From assembly GCA_964564025.1 (NCBI GenBank), contig CAZLZO010000001.1:159163-223162 (forward strand): a stretch of DNA of 64,000 nt, given 5' to 3'. The notes below the pieces were generated by a model that saw nothing but the letters and a program-made list of their open reading frames with translations, had not been told where the DNA came from and did not search any database. How positions within the stretch are numbered: position 1 is the first letter of the stretch; each line of letters starts with the position of its first letter. The DNA comes from DRYM01 sp964564025 (lineage in GTDB: Archaea > Thermoproteota > Thermoprotei_A > EX4484-217-1). Positions 9,419 through 18,587 of the stretch are shown here, one piece after another. The translations under genes and the position numbers were made by a program.

Positions 9419-10990
9419 ATGGTTTTCCGTCAGGCAAAGTGGGATGAACCTATAATATATGAGTTAGGAGCCCCTGGAAGAATAGGGTTCCTAGTTCCTG
9501 AAGTTGAGGAGGAAATAAGGAAGGAAGTAGGAGAATTAAGAATTCCAGAAAAAGTTGCAAGATCATCTCCGCCGAATCTTCCCGAACTTTCGGAAGTGGA
9601 AGTTGTCAGACATTTCGTTGACTTATCACAAATGGCATACGGTGTAGATAATGGCCCAGTACCTTTAGGATCATGCACCATGAAGTATAATCCGAAAATA
9701 GCTTTTGAAGTAGCTAACGACCCTAGAGTAGCATGGTTACATCCTCTTCAGGATGAAAGAACAGTTCAGGGCCTCTTGGAAGCACTTTATATGTTGCAGA
9801 AGTGGTTAGCAAACGTTGTCGGCATGGACGCGTGCACGCTTCATCCAGCTGCTGGAGCCCATGGAGAACTAACCGGGACTTTACTTATAAGAAAATACCA
9901 TGAGCTAAAGGGTCAATTAGATAAAAAGACAGAAATAATTATTCCAGACTCAGCTCACGGTACAAACCCTGCAAGCGCCACTATGGCAGGGTTCAAGGTA
10001 GTAGAGATTAAATCAGCTCCAGACGGGAATGTTGACATAGATGCTCTTAAGGCAGCGGTTTCGGAACATACAGCAGGGCTTATGCTAACCAATCCAAGCA
10101 CTCTAGGCTTATTCGAAGAGCACATTCTCGAAATAGCTGAGGAAATACATAAGGTAGATGGATTACTATACTATGATGGAGCAAATCTTAATGGAATAAT
10201 GGGCTATGCTAGACCCGGAGATATGGGCTTCGACATAGCACACATAAACATACATAAGACGTTTGGATCACCACATGGCGGAGGAGGTCCTGGAGCAGGA
10301 CCTGTATGTGTAAGAAACATTGTTGTAGATGAAGAAAAGGGCATTAAGCTAGGCGATTTACTGCCTGGACCTAAAATAGAATATGACGAGAAAGAAGGAA
10401 GATACTACCTTAAATGGCCAGGACCATACTCTATAGGAATGCTGAAAGCATTCTTCGGAAACGTAGTCCCGCTACTATGGGGCTTCACGTACATACTAGG
10501 TCTTGGACCACAAGGTCTAAAGGAAGCAACTGAACAAGCAGTTCTCAACACGAACTACTTCACAAAGCTACTTAAAGGCACTAAAGGATACGACTTACCC
10601 TACGGTCCTGAAAGGTTCAGAAAGCACGAAGTAGTATTCAGCGCAGAACCCATGGCTCACGAAGTAAACGTAACAGCAGAGGACGTAGCTAAAGGCTTAC
10701 TAGATGCAGGATTCTATGCTCCAACAATATACTTCCCACTAATAGTTCATGAAGCATTAATGATAGAGTTTACAGACACCGAAACCAAGGAGAACCTTGA
10801 GAGGTATGCTGCTAGAATGAAGGAAATTGCTGAAATAGCTTATAAGAACCCAGAAGAACCTAAGACATGGCCGAAGAACACTGCTAAAGGAAGAGTAGAC
10901 ACTGTTAAAGCAAGCCATCCAAGACATGTAACGCCGACATGGAGAGTTTACAGACTAAGGAAGGAGGGTAAACTCGGCGTTCTCAAGTAA
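9419..10990 (+). CDS. gcvPB: Glycine dehydrogenase (decarboxylating) subunit 2
   Basis: This is the catalytic C-terminal half of the split P protein. The PLP-binding lysine is Lys280 in INIHKTFGSP, followed by the glycine-rich HGGGGPG loop. PLGSCTMKYNPK near residue 80 and HPAAGAHGELTG near 140 are also typical. A strong ribosome-binding site (GGAGGGGGAGG) lies between gcvPA and this ATG, so both are translated from one message. The 523-residue length is normal. With gcvPA, gcvT and gcvH the system is complete except for the lipoamide dehydrogenase, which is not in this window. Confidence 0.96.
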   Translation: MVFRQAKWDEPIIYELGAPGRIGFLVPEVEEEIRKEVGELRIPEKVARSSPPNLPELSEVEVVRHFVDLSQMAYGVDNGPVPLGSCTMKYNPKIAFEVANDPRVAWLHPLQDERTVQGLLEALYMLQKWLANVVGMDACTLHPAAGAHGELTGTLLIRKYHELKGQLDKKTEIIIPDSAHGTNPASATMAGFKVVEIKSAPDGNVDIDALKAAVSEHTAGLMLTNPSTLGLFEEHILEIAEEIHKVDGLLYYDGANLNGIMGYARPGDMGFDIAHINIHKTFGSPHGGGGPGAGPVCVRNIVVDEEKGIKLGDLLPGPKIEYDEKEGRYYLKWPGPYSIGMLKAFFGNVVPLLWGFTYILGLGPQGLKEATEQAVLNTNYFTKLLKGTKGYDLPYGPERFRKHEVVFSAEPMAHEVNVTAEDVAKGLLDAGFYAPTIYFPLIVHEALMIEFTDTETKENLERYAARMKEIAEIAYKNPEEPKTWPKNTAKGRVDTVKASHPRHVTPTWRVYRLRKEGKLGVLK

Positions 10991-11090
10991 AAACCCTTTT
11001 GAGTTAAACTTAATTTTTCTTTACACCTAAATTTTCTATGAAGCGATGAAGAAAGTCATGCCAACCGAAGCTTCTCTAATGAGGTAAAAA

Positions 11091-13067
11091 TTACCCTGGG
11101 GTAGCTGAGCTCCTTTTCCTAAGAGCATATCCTACTAATAAGCCCCCTAGGAATGCTAGTGTTAATGGGAAGATTTTCTCTAAAACACTCATAAACTCTA
11201 TGGTTTCTTTTTCAGTAATCGTAATTGTTTCGCTAGGCGTTGTAGTATTGGTGGTTTGCGGGGTAATTGTAGGTTTTTCCTTTACTAATGTTTTAGACGT
11301 TGTAGTAATAGTAATGTTCCCTATGGAACTTATTAAGTAAATGTCTATTAACACTTTAGAATGCATTGAAGCAAGTTCGTAAAAATATAGTTCATCTAAG
11401 ATACTTTCCTGTTGCTTAGCGTATTCATAATATCCTAGTGAGAGAATAGGTTCTACTCCTAATTCTCTAGCTTTAGCTATGTAACCTTTAGCTATTGCTT
11501 TAACAGCTTCTCTTTGCTTATTAACGTTCACGGTAAAGTATTTATGAATAGCCGTTGTTGCTTCAGCAATAGAAGATAAAGCTAAACCTAGTCCTCCATA
11601 AATATCTCCCTTTTCCATAGCATTTCTGGAATCCTCTAAATCCTCTAATGCAGCATTAACTATAGGATCTGATGCCACACCTAAGTCTTCAAGAAGTGAA
11701 GTAGCATATGCTACAACACTGTATGCTTCATAAACTATTGTTTGAGAATATCTTAGAATAGTGGATTCACTAGGTAGACTAATTAGCCCTAAACCTAAGG
11801 AGTTGAGCCATAACTTAGCAGTAATGGCTCTCCACTTAGCATAGACTAGGTTTAAAAGTGCTTTTTCAATTTCACCTTGAGAATAAAGGTCTCCAGCTTT
11901 TCTTAGAAACTTTTGAGCTAAAAGAAGTCTATAATGGGAGGCTATAAGAACTCCTACATCACTTAATTTTGATGGTTTTGTTTTATTCAAAATTGTTTCT
12001 ACTTCAACTATTGAAGCATTTACTTCGTTGTAAAGTTCTTCTAAAACCTTTTCGCCTTTACTCTCAAAGTTCAACAGAACTTTAGCATAGTCAATAGTGT
12101 ATGCTGCTTGAAAAGCGCTGCTTGCAGCTGAGTATAGTAGACCTCTTCTCTGAAGCGTTAACGCTTTATTCATAAGGTCTTCTGCTTCATTAACAATACC
12201 TTCCACTTTAGGTGAGACCTTTATAGATTCCTTTATTTCATTGAAGCACCGCTTAAAATAGTTTATCTGCTCATTTAGTGCATGCTTTACTTCACTACTA
12301 TATGTTGGTTCTGTAGTTGTAAAGTTAATGTAAGGTATGCTTACGTTTAAAACGTGCTTTACAACTTCAGCTATGTTACTTACCTCTACAACCTTTACAC
12401 CAAGTTCCTTACCGTATTCATAAATGTTTACAGGAACTTTCTTTACAGTTTGAAGTATGAAGGGTCCTATTTTCTTATACTCTATTTTCCTTTCGTAAAC
12501 TACTGTTTGACCTATAGGCACTAGGAATACTTTAGCTCCTACCTTAGCCGATGCTTCAAGCTTCTCCTTTATTCCCCCAACAGGGCCTATTGTACCATCA
12601 GGATTTATCATTCCGGTTAACATTACACTATGGTTTATTTGTAACCCTCCTAAAGCAGCAATCATAGCGATTGTCATTGCTGCCCCAGCACTTGGGCCTC
12701 CGATGGTTATTGCTGGACTCTCCATGGAGACATAGAAGTCTACATTCAAAGGATTATATCCTAAAAGCGTTGATGCAACAATAGCTGCTGTTCTTGCTGA
12801 TGCCTGCATATCGATTTGTGTTAAAGGCATTGTTGAAACATATATGTTGCCGCTTCCCGGATATTTTACAGTAACAGTTAAGTTAGAAATGACACCTACT
12901 AATCCTTTCTCGGTTTGTGAAACCGCAGGCACTAGAATGCTAACTGTTCTTCTGAAACCTTCCTCCTTTATTGATGTTGAAACAGTGAGAACTACGGTAA
13001 GTGGTAAACTGGAAATAACTACTATAAGCATCATTATTGCAAGCATTTTACGAAGCATTTCTACCAC
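11091..13067 (-). CDS. Membrane-anchored Lon-like serine protease (COG1750)
   Basis: This 658-residue protein has an N-terminal hydrophobic signal segment (about residues 8-28), a Lon-type protease domain without an ATPase, a long helical middle, a Thr-rich stretch near 610-630 and a C-terminal transmembrane helix (about 632-650) followed by a basic tail. The catalytic serine is Ser126 in GGPSAGAAM, and Lys169 in GGIKEKLEA lies 43 residues later, the spacing of the Ser-Lys dyad in Lon. It belongs to the archaeal COG1750 group, probably acting outside the membrane on misfolded or envelope proteins. Substrates are unknown. It is a single gene on the minus strand. Confidence 0.85.
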   Translation of the reverse strand: MVEMLRKMLAIMMLIVVISSLPLTVVLTVSTSIKEEGFRRTVSILVPAVSQTEKGLVGVISNLTVTVKYPGSGNIYVSTMPLTQIDMQASARTAAIVASTLLGYNPLNVDFYVSMESPAITIGGPSAGAAMTIAMIAALGGLQINHSVMLTGMINPDGTIGPVGGIKEKLEASAKVGAKVFLVPIGQTVVYERKIEYKKIGPFILQTVKKVPVNIYEYGKELGVKVVEVSNIAEVVKHVLNVSIPYINFTTTEPTYSSEVKHALNEQINYFKRCFNEIKESIKVSPKVEGIVNEAEDLMNKALTLQRRGLLYSAASSAFQAAYTIDYAKVLLNFESKGEKVLEELYNEVNASIVEVETILNKTKPSKLSDVGVLIASHYRLLLAQKFLRKAGDLYSQGEIEKALLNLVYAKWRAITAKLWLNSLGLGLISLPSESTILRYSQTIVYEAYSVVAYATSLLEDLGVASDPIVNAALEDLEDSRNAMEKGDIYGGLGLALSSIAEATTAIHKYFTVNVNKQREAVKAIAKGYIAKARELGVEPILSLGYYEYAKQQESILDELYFYELASMHSKVLIDIYLISSIGNITITTTSKTLVKEKPTITPQTTNTTTPSETITITEKETIEFMSVLEKIFPLTLAFLGGLLVGYALRKRSSATPG

Positions 13068-13127
13068 GGTTTAGGTGTAGAAAGTAAGTGTACTATACGC
13101 TTTTCCAATATTAAAGATAAGTACTTC

Positions 13128-13904
13128 TTAAATATTTTCATAAATCCACTCTACAATAGCTTCTACGAGCATGCTTTCTACTGTAGCAAATCCGTGGTTA
13201 GCATTTTCCACAATTTTTAATTCACAATTCTCCCCTAAAATTAGGCAAACCTTTATTCCTCCCTCAGGAGGAGTTATAACGTCTCTTTCACCATATATTA
13301 AAAGTATTTTCTTATCTCTAAGTTTCCTAATTATGTTGAAAAGCGAGTAATTACGTAACTCTTCAACAGCTTCTCTACTGAGTCTAAGTCCTAAATCTTC
13401 AAGTACCATTGACCCGTCTTCTCTAAGTTTAAACCCTAATCTTAGGAATGGAGTATAGGGTTCTATGGGAGCAGATGCTGCTACAACATAAGATACAATA
13501 TCTGTCATTGCAGCAGCATATAAGCTTACAAATCCGCCTAAGCTTATGCCAACATAACCGATTCTAGTATAATCTATGTATTCCTTTTCTGAAAATTGTT
13601 CAGCAATAAATAAAGCATCATCAATCCATTCGGAAAGCTTCATGTCACTTAAATAACCATCGCTTTCATTTGAAGCATTCCATGGAGGCTTAGAATATCT
13701 AAAGTCGAAGCGAAAACTAGCATAACCTTTTTTAGCTAAGGCTTTAGCTAAGGGGGGATAAATTTTACCATTATCATTCTTATTACTAGAGTATGCATGA
13801 AGGAAAATAGCCATAGGCCATGGTGGGGGTTCATCGGGTTTTGTGAATATACCTACGATCCTCATACCTTTATGTAGAAAAATCTTTCTTTCCTCCGAAA
13901 CCAT
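13128..13904 (-). CDS. Alpha/beta hydrolase (dienelactone-hydrolase-like)
   Basis: A 258-residue serine hydrolase. The catalytic triad is readable: Ser121 in GISLGG (nucleophile elbow), Asp208 in YGERDVITPP and His237 in NANHGF. FLHAYSSNKND near residue 34 supplies the oxyanion-hole region, and FRFDFRYSK near 64 is typical of this COG1073/COG1506-like group. There is no signal peptide, so it should be cytoplasmic. The substrate cannot be deduced. It stands alone, 60 bp upstream of the protease gene and on the same strand. Confidence 0.82.
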   Translation of the reverse strand: MVSEERKIFLHKGMRIVGIFTKPDEPPPWPMAIFLHAYSSNKNDNGKIYPPLAKALAKKGYASFRFDFRYSKPPWNASNESDGYLSDMKLSEWIDDALFIAEQFSEKEYIDYTRIGYVGISLGGFVSLYAAAMTDIVSYVVAASAPIEPYTPFLRLGFKLREDGSMVLEDLGLRLSREAVEELRNYSLFNIIRKLRDKKILLIYGERDVITPPEGGIKVCLILGENCELKIVENANHGFATVESMLVEAIVEWIYENI

Positions 13905-13994
13905 TACTTAACCTCCTCTCCCATGTGTAGTAGGAACAGCTAGTTTTAATATTATCTTCCAACAACATTACTGATTGGATGAGGCTTAGAGAAA

Positions 13995-15125
13995 ATGGTT
14001 AAGTATGATATAAAATGTTTACGCTGTGGAACGAAATTACCTTCTAAAAAGTGGTTTTGGAAGCATGAAGAAGATAATGGAACATTGACTATAGCGTATA
14101 AAGATGTTGAAAGCTATAGATTTAAAGACGTTTTAAACACAGAGTTCATTGATATTAGACGTTATGCAAACTTACTCCCTATAAGGTTAAAAACACTAAA
14201 TATGGCTCCTATAAGCCCAACACCTATAGTTAAAAGAAGAATAAGAGGGGTTAATGCATTTTTTAAGCTAGAATACTTGTTACCCTCAGGTTCATTTAAA
14301 GATCGAGGAGCTTTAATTTCTATAGCTAAAGTGAAGGAGCTTAGAATTAAAAGCATTATTGAAGATTCCTCAGGGAATGCGGGAATAGCTTTTACATTAT
14401 TTTCATCTATTTACGGCATGCAAGCAAACATTTTCATACCTAAAGATGCACCTGAAGGTAAGAAGAGAATGCTTAAAGCCCTAGGTGCAAATGTTTATGA
14501 AGTTGAAGGTTCTAGGGAAAAAGTTAACTATGAGGCTAGAGAGTATGAAAGGAAAGGCTACGGAGTATATGTTGGACACTGGTGGAATCCCTTCTTCATA
14601 GAGGGAATTAAAACCATAGCCTTTGAACTTCATGAACAAATAGGGATAAGTAATGTTGATGCAATAATTGTACCTACAAGCAGTGGGGGGCTTCTTTTAG
14701 GAATATATAAGGGAGTGGTTGAACTTAAGAAAATGGGTGAAATTCCTAAATTACCCAGGCTTATTGCAGTACAAGCTTCGGGATATGCTAGGCTATGCTA
14801 CGAACTTGGCTACGGAATGGGTGTTGAGTACTCTAAGTTAGCTGATGGACTAAGAATAAACAATCCTCCTAGGATAGGTGAGATGGTTTTAGCAGTTAAG
14901 GAAACTAAGGGTACATGCTACTATGTTACTGACGACGAAATTAAAAAGTCACTTAAAAAGTTGTGGAGCATGGGATTCACTGTTGAACCTACATCAGCAG
15001 TTACGTTTAGTGCATTACTAAAAGCCCTAAGTGAACGGGTTATTGAAAAGGAAAGTAACGTTGTAATAGTGCTTACAGGAAGCGGCTTGAAAATGCTTGA
15101 TAAAATACTTTCACTCATCACCTAG
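13995..15125 (+). CDS. thrC: Threonine synthase
   Basis: This PLP enzyme of fold type II converts O-phosphohomoserine to threonine. The PLP lysine is Lys102 in SGSFKDRGA, followed by EDSSGNAGIAF, the phosphate-contact region. A single CxxC (Cys8, Cys11) at the N-terminus suggests a partial zinc-ribbon remnant like that in some archaeal ThrC proteins. The 376-residue length fits archaeal enzymes. EPTSAVTFSALLKAL and VVIVLTGSGLK at the end are typical. No other threonine genes are adjacent. A related threonine dehydratase or cysteate synthase is a less likely alternative. Confidence 0.85.
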   Translation: MVKYDIKCLRCGTKLPSKKWFWKHEEDNGTLTIAYKDVESYRFKDVLNTEFIDIRRYANLLPIRLKTLNMAPISPTPIVKRRIRGVNAFFKLEYLLPSGSFKDRGALISIAKVKELRIKSIIEDSSGNAGIAFTLFSSIYGMQANIFIPKDAPEGKKRMLKALGANVYEVEGSREKVNYEAREYERKGYGVYVGHWWNPFFIEGIKTIAFELHEQIGISNVDAIIVPTSSGGLLLGIYKGVVELKKMGEIPKLPRLIAVQASGYARLCYELGYGMGVEYSKLADGLRINNPPRIGEMVLAVKETKGTCYYVTDDEIKKSLKKLWSMGFTVEPTSAVTFSALLKALSERVIEKESNVVIVLTGSGLKMLDKILSLIT

Positions 15126-15190
15126 AAAGTGTTCGAAACTTTAGATTTATACATAGTTAGAAGAAAGCTTAACAAGAGAGGGAGAAGCAA

Positions 15191-16261
15191 ATGGTGTTTA
15201 CTAAAGAATTACTTAGGTTAGCTGCTATTTTAGTGTTGATAGTATTAATATTGCTTCCCCAAAGTCTGATGGCATGTTTTAATCCGTTGGATGAATATTC
15301 ATATGAGGTCTTACTGAATAAACCAGGAATAGAAATTAACGGAAATATGTTAAAAGAATTAGGATACAGCGTTATAAGCTACGGACAATACATTAAGCAA
15401 AGTACAGCAGATCCCAGATTAAAAGTTATCTTAAGTTTTGTTAATCTAAAGGAAGTAGGCTTAGGCTCAGGTAGCGCTTTATCTATAAGGTTCCAGTTGG
15501 AAGAGGACTTCCTACCCTTACCTGAGTACTTAGCAGTAATGCGTGTTAAAAACGCATCTTTAGAACAGACCTGGTTCTCTGAGAAGCTAAACAACGTTAT
15601 TTACGTATTTAACAAAGTTAATGGTAATGTGCAAGTAACTGCCATAGGGATTAAGTATAAGGGATCACTTTTAGATTTTGAAAAAGACATTAAAAACCAT
15701 GTAGCACTAAGGCTAACTGTTCCGCTTGAAAATGTGGAAGCAGTTAGTGTAAGTGAATTAAAAATACCCATTGTCGATTTAGAAACTATAGATTGGGGTA
15801 ATGTAGTTAAGATAGAACTAGAGTTACTTGTTAGAAACGGAGCAATTAAAGGATTAAGTTACGAAGATATTTACGAAATTTCTGCAATAGCTAAACCCGG
15901 ATATGCCGGATGGAATTCTAGAATAGTTTATTATAAAGATTCATGGATACCTTACTTTAAAACAGACAATCCATTGCTTCTTAAATGTGCTCCTCCAGCA
16001 TCAACATTTGCTGTAACTTCAGACACCACACCTACCCTAACTCCCACACCTACTCCCATACCAACAATTATTGTGACTATGACAGCTACAACTACACCAA
16101 CTCCCTTGACTGCCACTGAAAGTGCGGTGGAAGCACGGAAAGCTTATACTGAGGAAGAATTCTTGAGAGCAACAGCACCCATAGTCAGAATGGCCTACAT
16201 TTTCATTACGGGATTAGTAATCTCTATCATAGCTTGGTTTATTGTTAGAAAAGTAATTTAA
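15191..16261 (+). CDS. Secreted membrane-anchored protein with Thr/Pro stalk
   Basis: I do not recognise the family. The 356-residue protein has an N-terminal hydrophobic segment (about residues 8-28) ending near ALMACFN that looks like a signal peptide, possibly a lipoprotein-type site. A large beta-rich extracellular region follows, then a Thr/Pro-rich linker (about 276-315) and a C-terminal transmembrane helix (about 333-352) with a short basic tail. This layout is that of an archaeal surface protein anchored by its C-terminus. The next gene, 37 bp downstream, is a membrane-bound winged-helix regulator, so the two may work together. Confidence 0.7.
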   Translation: MVFTKELLRLAAILVLIVLILLPQSLMACFNPLDEYSYEVLLNKPGIEINGNMLKELGYSVISYGQYIKQSTADPRLKVILSFVNLKEVGLGSGSALSIRFQLEEDFLPLPEYLAVMRVKNASLEQTWFSEKLNNVIYVFNKVNGNVQVTAIGIKYKGSLLDFEKDIKNHVALRLTVPLENVEAVSVSELKIPIVDLETIDWGNVVKIELELLVRNGAIKGLSYEDIYEISAIAKPGYAGWNSRIVYYKDSWIPYFKTDNPLLLKCAPPASTFAVTSDTTPTLTPTPTPIPTIIVTMTATTTPTPLTATESAVEARKAYTEEEFLRATAPIVRMAYIFITGLVISIIAWFIVRKVI

Positions 16262-16298
16262 AACGCAGTCTCGATTATTGAAGCAGATACTGTAGTCG

Positions 16299-16748
16299 GT
16301 GAAAAATACTTTGAAAAAAGAACTGAAAGACATTGGAATATCGACTTTAAAAGTGTATCTGTTACTTATTGAAGAGGGAAATGCGTTAGGTGTTAGAGAA
16401 GTTCAGAGAAAAATAGGGTTTAAAAGCCCCTCAACAGCTAAATACCATTTAGACAGACTTGTAGAACTAGGTTTAGTTGAAAAAACACGTGATGGACTAT
16501 ATTTAGTTAGGAGATCCTCTAAACCACCCATACTATACGCTTACACTTCAGTTTATGGAACACTTATACCTAGACTAGTACCTTACGCTGTTTTCTTTAC
16601 AACAGTAACATTACTTTACATAGTGTTTGGTGGCGGAAACGTTTTCGCTATTATAACTGGATCTCTAGCATCAATAATACTTTGGATTGAAAGCATTAGG
16701 CTAATAAGGTTTCTTAAGAAACTTAAGGGGATAAAATCTAAAGAGTAG
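16299..16748 (+). CDS. Membrane-anchored winged-helix transcription regulator
   Basis: The first 75 residues form a winged helix-turn-helix (LKVYLLLIEEG, REVQRKIGF, SPSTAKYHLDRLVELGLVE), with an MarR/ArsR-like recognition helix. Two hydrophobic segments at about residues 91-110 and 113-132 anchor it in the membrane, and the tail is basic. Such one-component membrane regulators are common in archaea and sense envelope or ion conditions. The GTG start lies 37 bp after the surface-protein gene, so they are likely co-transcribed. The regulated genes are unknown. Confidence 0.75.
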   Translation: MKNTLKKELKDIGISTLKVYLLLIEEGNALGVREVQRKIGFKSPSTAKYHLDRLVELGLVEKTRDGLYLVRRSSKPPILYAYTSVYGTLIPRLVPYAVFFTTVTLLYIVFGGGNVFAIITGSLASIILWIESIRLIRFLKKLKGIKSKE

Positions 16749-16767
16749 TTATCCAAATATAACTTAC

Positions 16768-16827
16768 ATGCCGTGATGAAGACACACCCTTTAGAGATTA
16801 GTGATCGAAGTGGCCAGGTCTGAGCAT
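16768..16827 (+). ncRNA. C/D-box sRNA candidate (2'-O-methylation guide)
   Basis: A canonical C box GTGATGA lies at 16773-16779 and a D box CTGA at 16820-16823. Just outside them ATGC (16768-16771) and GCAT (16824-16827) form a 4-bp terminal stem, giving the kink-turn arrangement of archaeal box C/D sRNAs. A C'-like element GTGATCG begins at 16801, with an 11-12-nt guide between it and the D box (ending GGCCAGGT). The D' box is not canonical. Overall size of about 60 nt is right. It lies in a 144-bp gap between two plus-strand genes. The target was not identified. Confidence 0.68.
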
Positions 16828-16892
16828 ACTTTAACGTTTTAAGGGAGAATTTTACTAAAGATTTTTATCTTACACGAACTCAGATTCTCAAT

Positions 16893-17702
16893 TTGAAAAA
16901 CTTAGACTCTAAACTAGGTGTTAAAGACTTGACAGCACTAATAACTTTCTTATTTGTAGTGCTTTTCTCAATAATTGTTGTCAGAATAGGTACTGTAGCT
17001 TTAAAAATGACCGGGCTTTCAAGAGATGTTGCAGCATTCCAAGCCCAATCAGCATTCTCCGGTGTGGGATTTACTACTTCTGAATCAGAATATGTTGTTT
17101 CCCATCCGGTCAGAAGGAGAATTATAAGGATACTTATGCTTCTAGGAAGCGCTGGACTAACATCAGCTATGGCTACACTTGTGCTCACATTTGTTGGTGC
17201 AACACCCGCTGAATCAGCTGCCAGAGTTTTCTGGTTAGCAATAGGACTCCTGGTTTTACTGTTCTTTGGTAAATCTAAGCTTGTAGATAGGGGGCTAAGC
17301 TGGATAATAGAGCGTGCTCTTGAAAAATTTACTCAAATAAAAGTTTACGATTATGAACAACTCTTAGGGTTAAGTAAAGGATACACTATATCAATGATTA
17401 AGGTAAAGGAGGGAAGCTGGCTAGCCAATAGGAAGCTTAGAGACTTAAAGCTTATCGATGAAGGTGTATTGGTTTTAGCAATTTATAGAAAAGTTAATGG
17501 AGAAGAAAAGTTCATTGGAGCACCACGTGGCGATACTATCCTGCTACCTGGAGACACGATGGTATGTTATGGTCCAGAAGATACTTTACTATACCTACCT
17601 AAAAGGCTAAAGGGGCCGTTAGGGGACAAGGAACATGAAGAAGCTGTAATTAGGGAAATAATTAGAGAGAAGAGGAGAGAATTATCGAGAGGTTACGATT
17701 GA
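16893..17702 (+). CDS. TrkA-C (RCK_C) domain membrane protein
   Basis: This 269-residue protein has three hydrophobic segments in the first 135 residues and a cytosolic TrkA-C domain at about residues 150-245, where YTISMIKVKEGSWLANRKL begins the ligand-binding fold. The N-terminal signature (QAQSAFSGVGFTTSE, then HPVRRRII) is a conserved feature of this archaeal/bacterial family, which is linked to ion-channel regulation but is not characterised. The TTG start has no clear ribosome-binding site and a T-rich TATA-like box about 30 bases upstream, so the message may be leaderless. Its end overlaps the convergent uppP gene by 10 bp. Confidence 0.75.
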   Translation: MKNLDSKLGVKDLTALITFLFVVLFSIIVVRIGTVALKMTGLSRDVAAFQAQSAFSGVGFTTSESEYVVSHPVRRRIIRILMLLGSAGLTSAMATLVLTFVGATPAESAARVFWLAIGLLVLLFFGKSKLVDRGLSWIIERALEKFTQIKVYDYEQLLGLSKGYTISMIKVKEGSWLANRKLRDLKLIDEGVLVLAIYRKVNGEEKFIGAPRGDTILLPGDTMVCYGPEDTLLYLPKRLKGPLGDKEHEEAVIREIIREKRRELSRGYD

Positions 17703-18472
17703 AAAACAAACACTGCAACCACGGTCATTGAAACCATAATTAAACCCATAGCTAATGCAAAATAATGAAAAGGAAGCCTCTTAGCTAATGAAATCATGAA
17801 GCTTATTGATATTATCCCCGAAATAAAAGATGTAATAAGCGCAATAAAGCCCATAGGTGAAAGTGTTGATACTGAGGCAACGTAAATACTTGCTAAAAGT
17901 AGTACAGGTATAGATGCAAGAAAGCTTGTTTCAACAGCTTTCTCAGGCTTTAATCCTAGCCATAGAAGTAAAGCTATTGTAATTCCGCTTCTAGAAATAC
18001 CTGGAATAACAGACAATCCCTGAATAAAACCTAGAAGCAAAAAATCCTTAATCTCAAGCTTAGATTTAGTACTAAATTTCCCCCTTACCTTAAACGCTAC
18101 TATACCTGTCAGTATAAGTAAGATGCCAATACTTAGCGACACAATATCTAAATTAATGCTTTCAAGGAACCTAAAATATGCAATGTAAAGTGGAAAGCCA
18201 ACTGCAATACTTGCTATAGTTACATAAAACCATAGCTTAAGCAAATATTTTGAACCCCTAAGTTCTCTAACTATTTTACTCTTGAAATATATGATGGCGG
18301 AAAAAGTTGTTCCTAAATGCAGAAATATTGAAAGAGAATAAGCTATACTTAAATTCAAGCCCAAAACGCTAGCAAGAAAAATCATTACCTGCCCGCTACT
18401 GCTTATAGGTAACCATTCTAAAAGCCCTTGAATTAAACCTGCAATTACAGGTTGATAAATTGTATTAAACAA
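17693..18472 (-). CDS. uppP: Undecaprenyl-diphosphatase family protein (UppP/BacA)
   Basis: This integral membrane phosphatase recycles polyprenyl diphosphate lipid carriers used for glycosylation or envelope synthesis. Both family signatures are visible: EWLPISSSGQ at residues 19-28 with the catalytic glutamate and serines, and PGISRSG near 157. The 259-residue protein has about eight hydrophobic segments. In archaea the lipid is probably dolichyl diphosphate, although this is inferred. It overlaps the end of the TrkA-C gene by 10 bp in convergent orientation. Confidence 0.93.
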   Translation of the reverse strand: MFNTIYQPVIAGLIQGLLEWLPISSSGQVMIFLASVLGLNLSIAYSLSIFLHLGTTFSAIIYFKSKIVRELRGSKYLLKLWFYVTIASIAVGFPLYIAYFRFLESINLDIVSLSIGILLILTGIVAFKVRGKFSTKSKLEIKDFLLLGFIQGLSVIPGISRSGITIALLLWLGLKPEKAVETSFLASIPVLLLASIYVASVSTLSPMGFIALITSFISGIISISFMISLAKRLPFHYFALAMGLIMVSMTVVAVFVFQS

Positions 18473-18587
18473 CTAAATTTAACCTCAAGGAGAAATCTAA
18501 AGAGAAAATCCTATAAATCCTTTATACCTCTATAGCTTAAGCAAAAAAATCTATAAGCAAATTTTTGATAAAATCGGCGACTAAATT

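Noticed and set aside
11040..11078. Possible small RNA near the gcvPB/protease gap with GAAGC and GCTTC arms and a GCGATGA sequence
   Set aside because: The C-box-like and D-box-like sequences are too close together for a C/D sRNA and there is only one possible guide.
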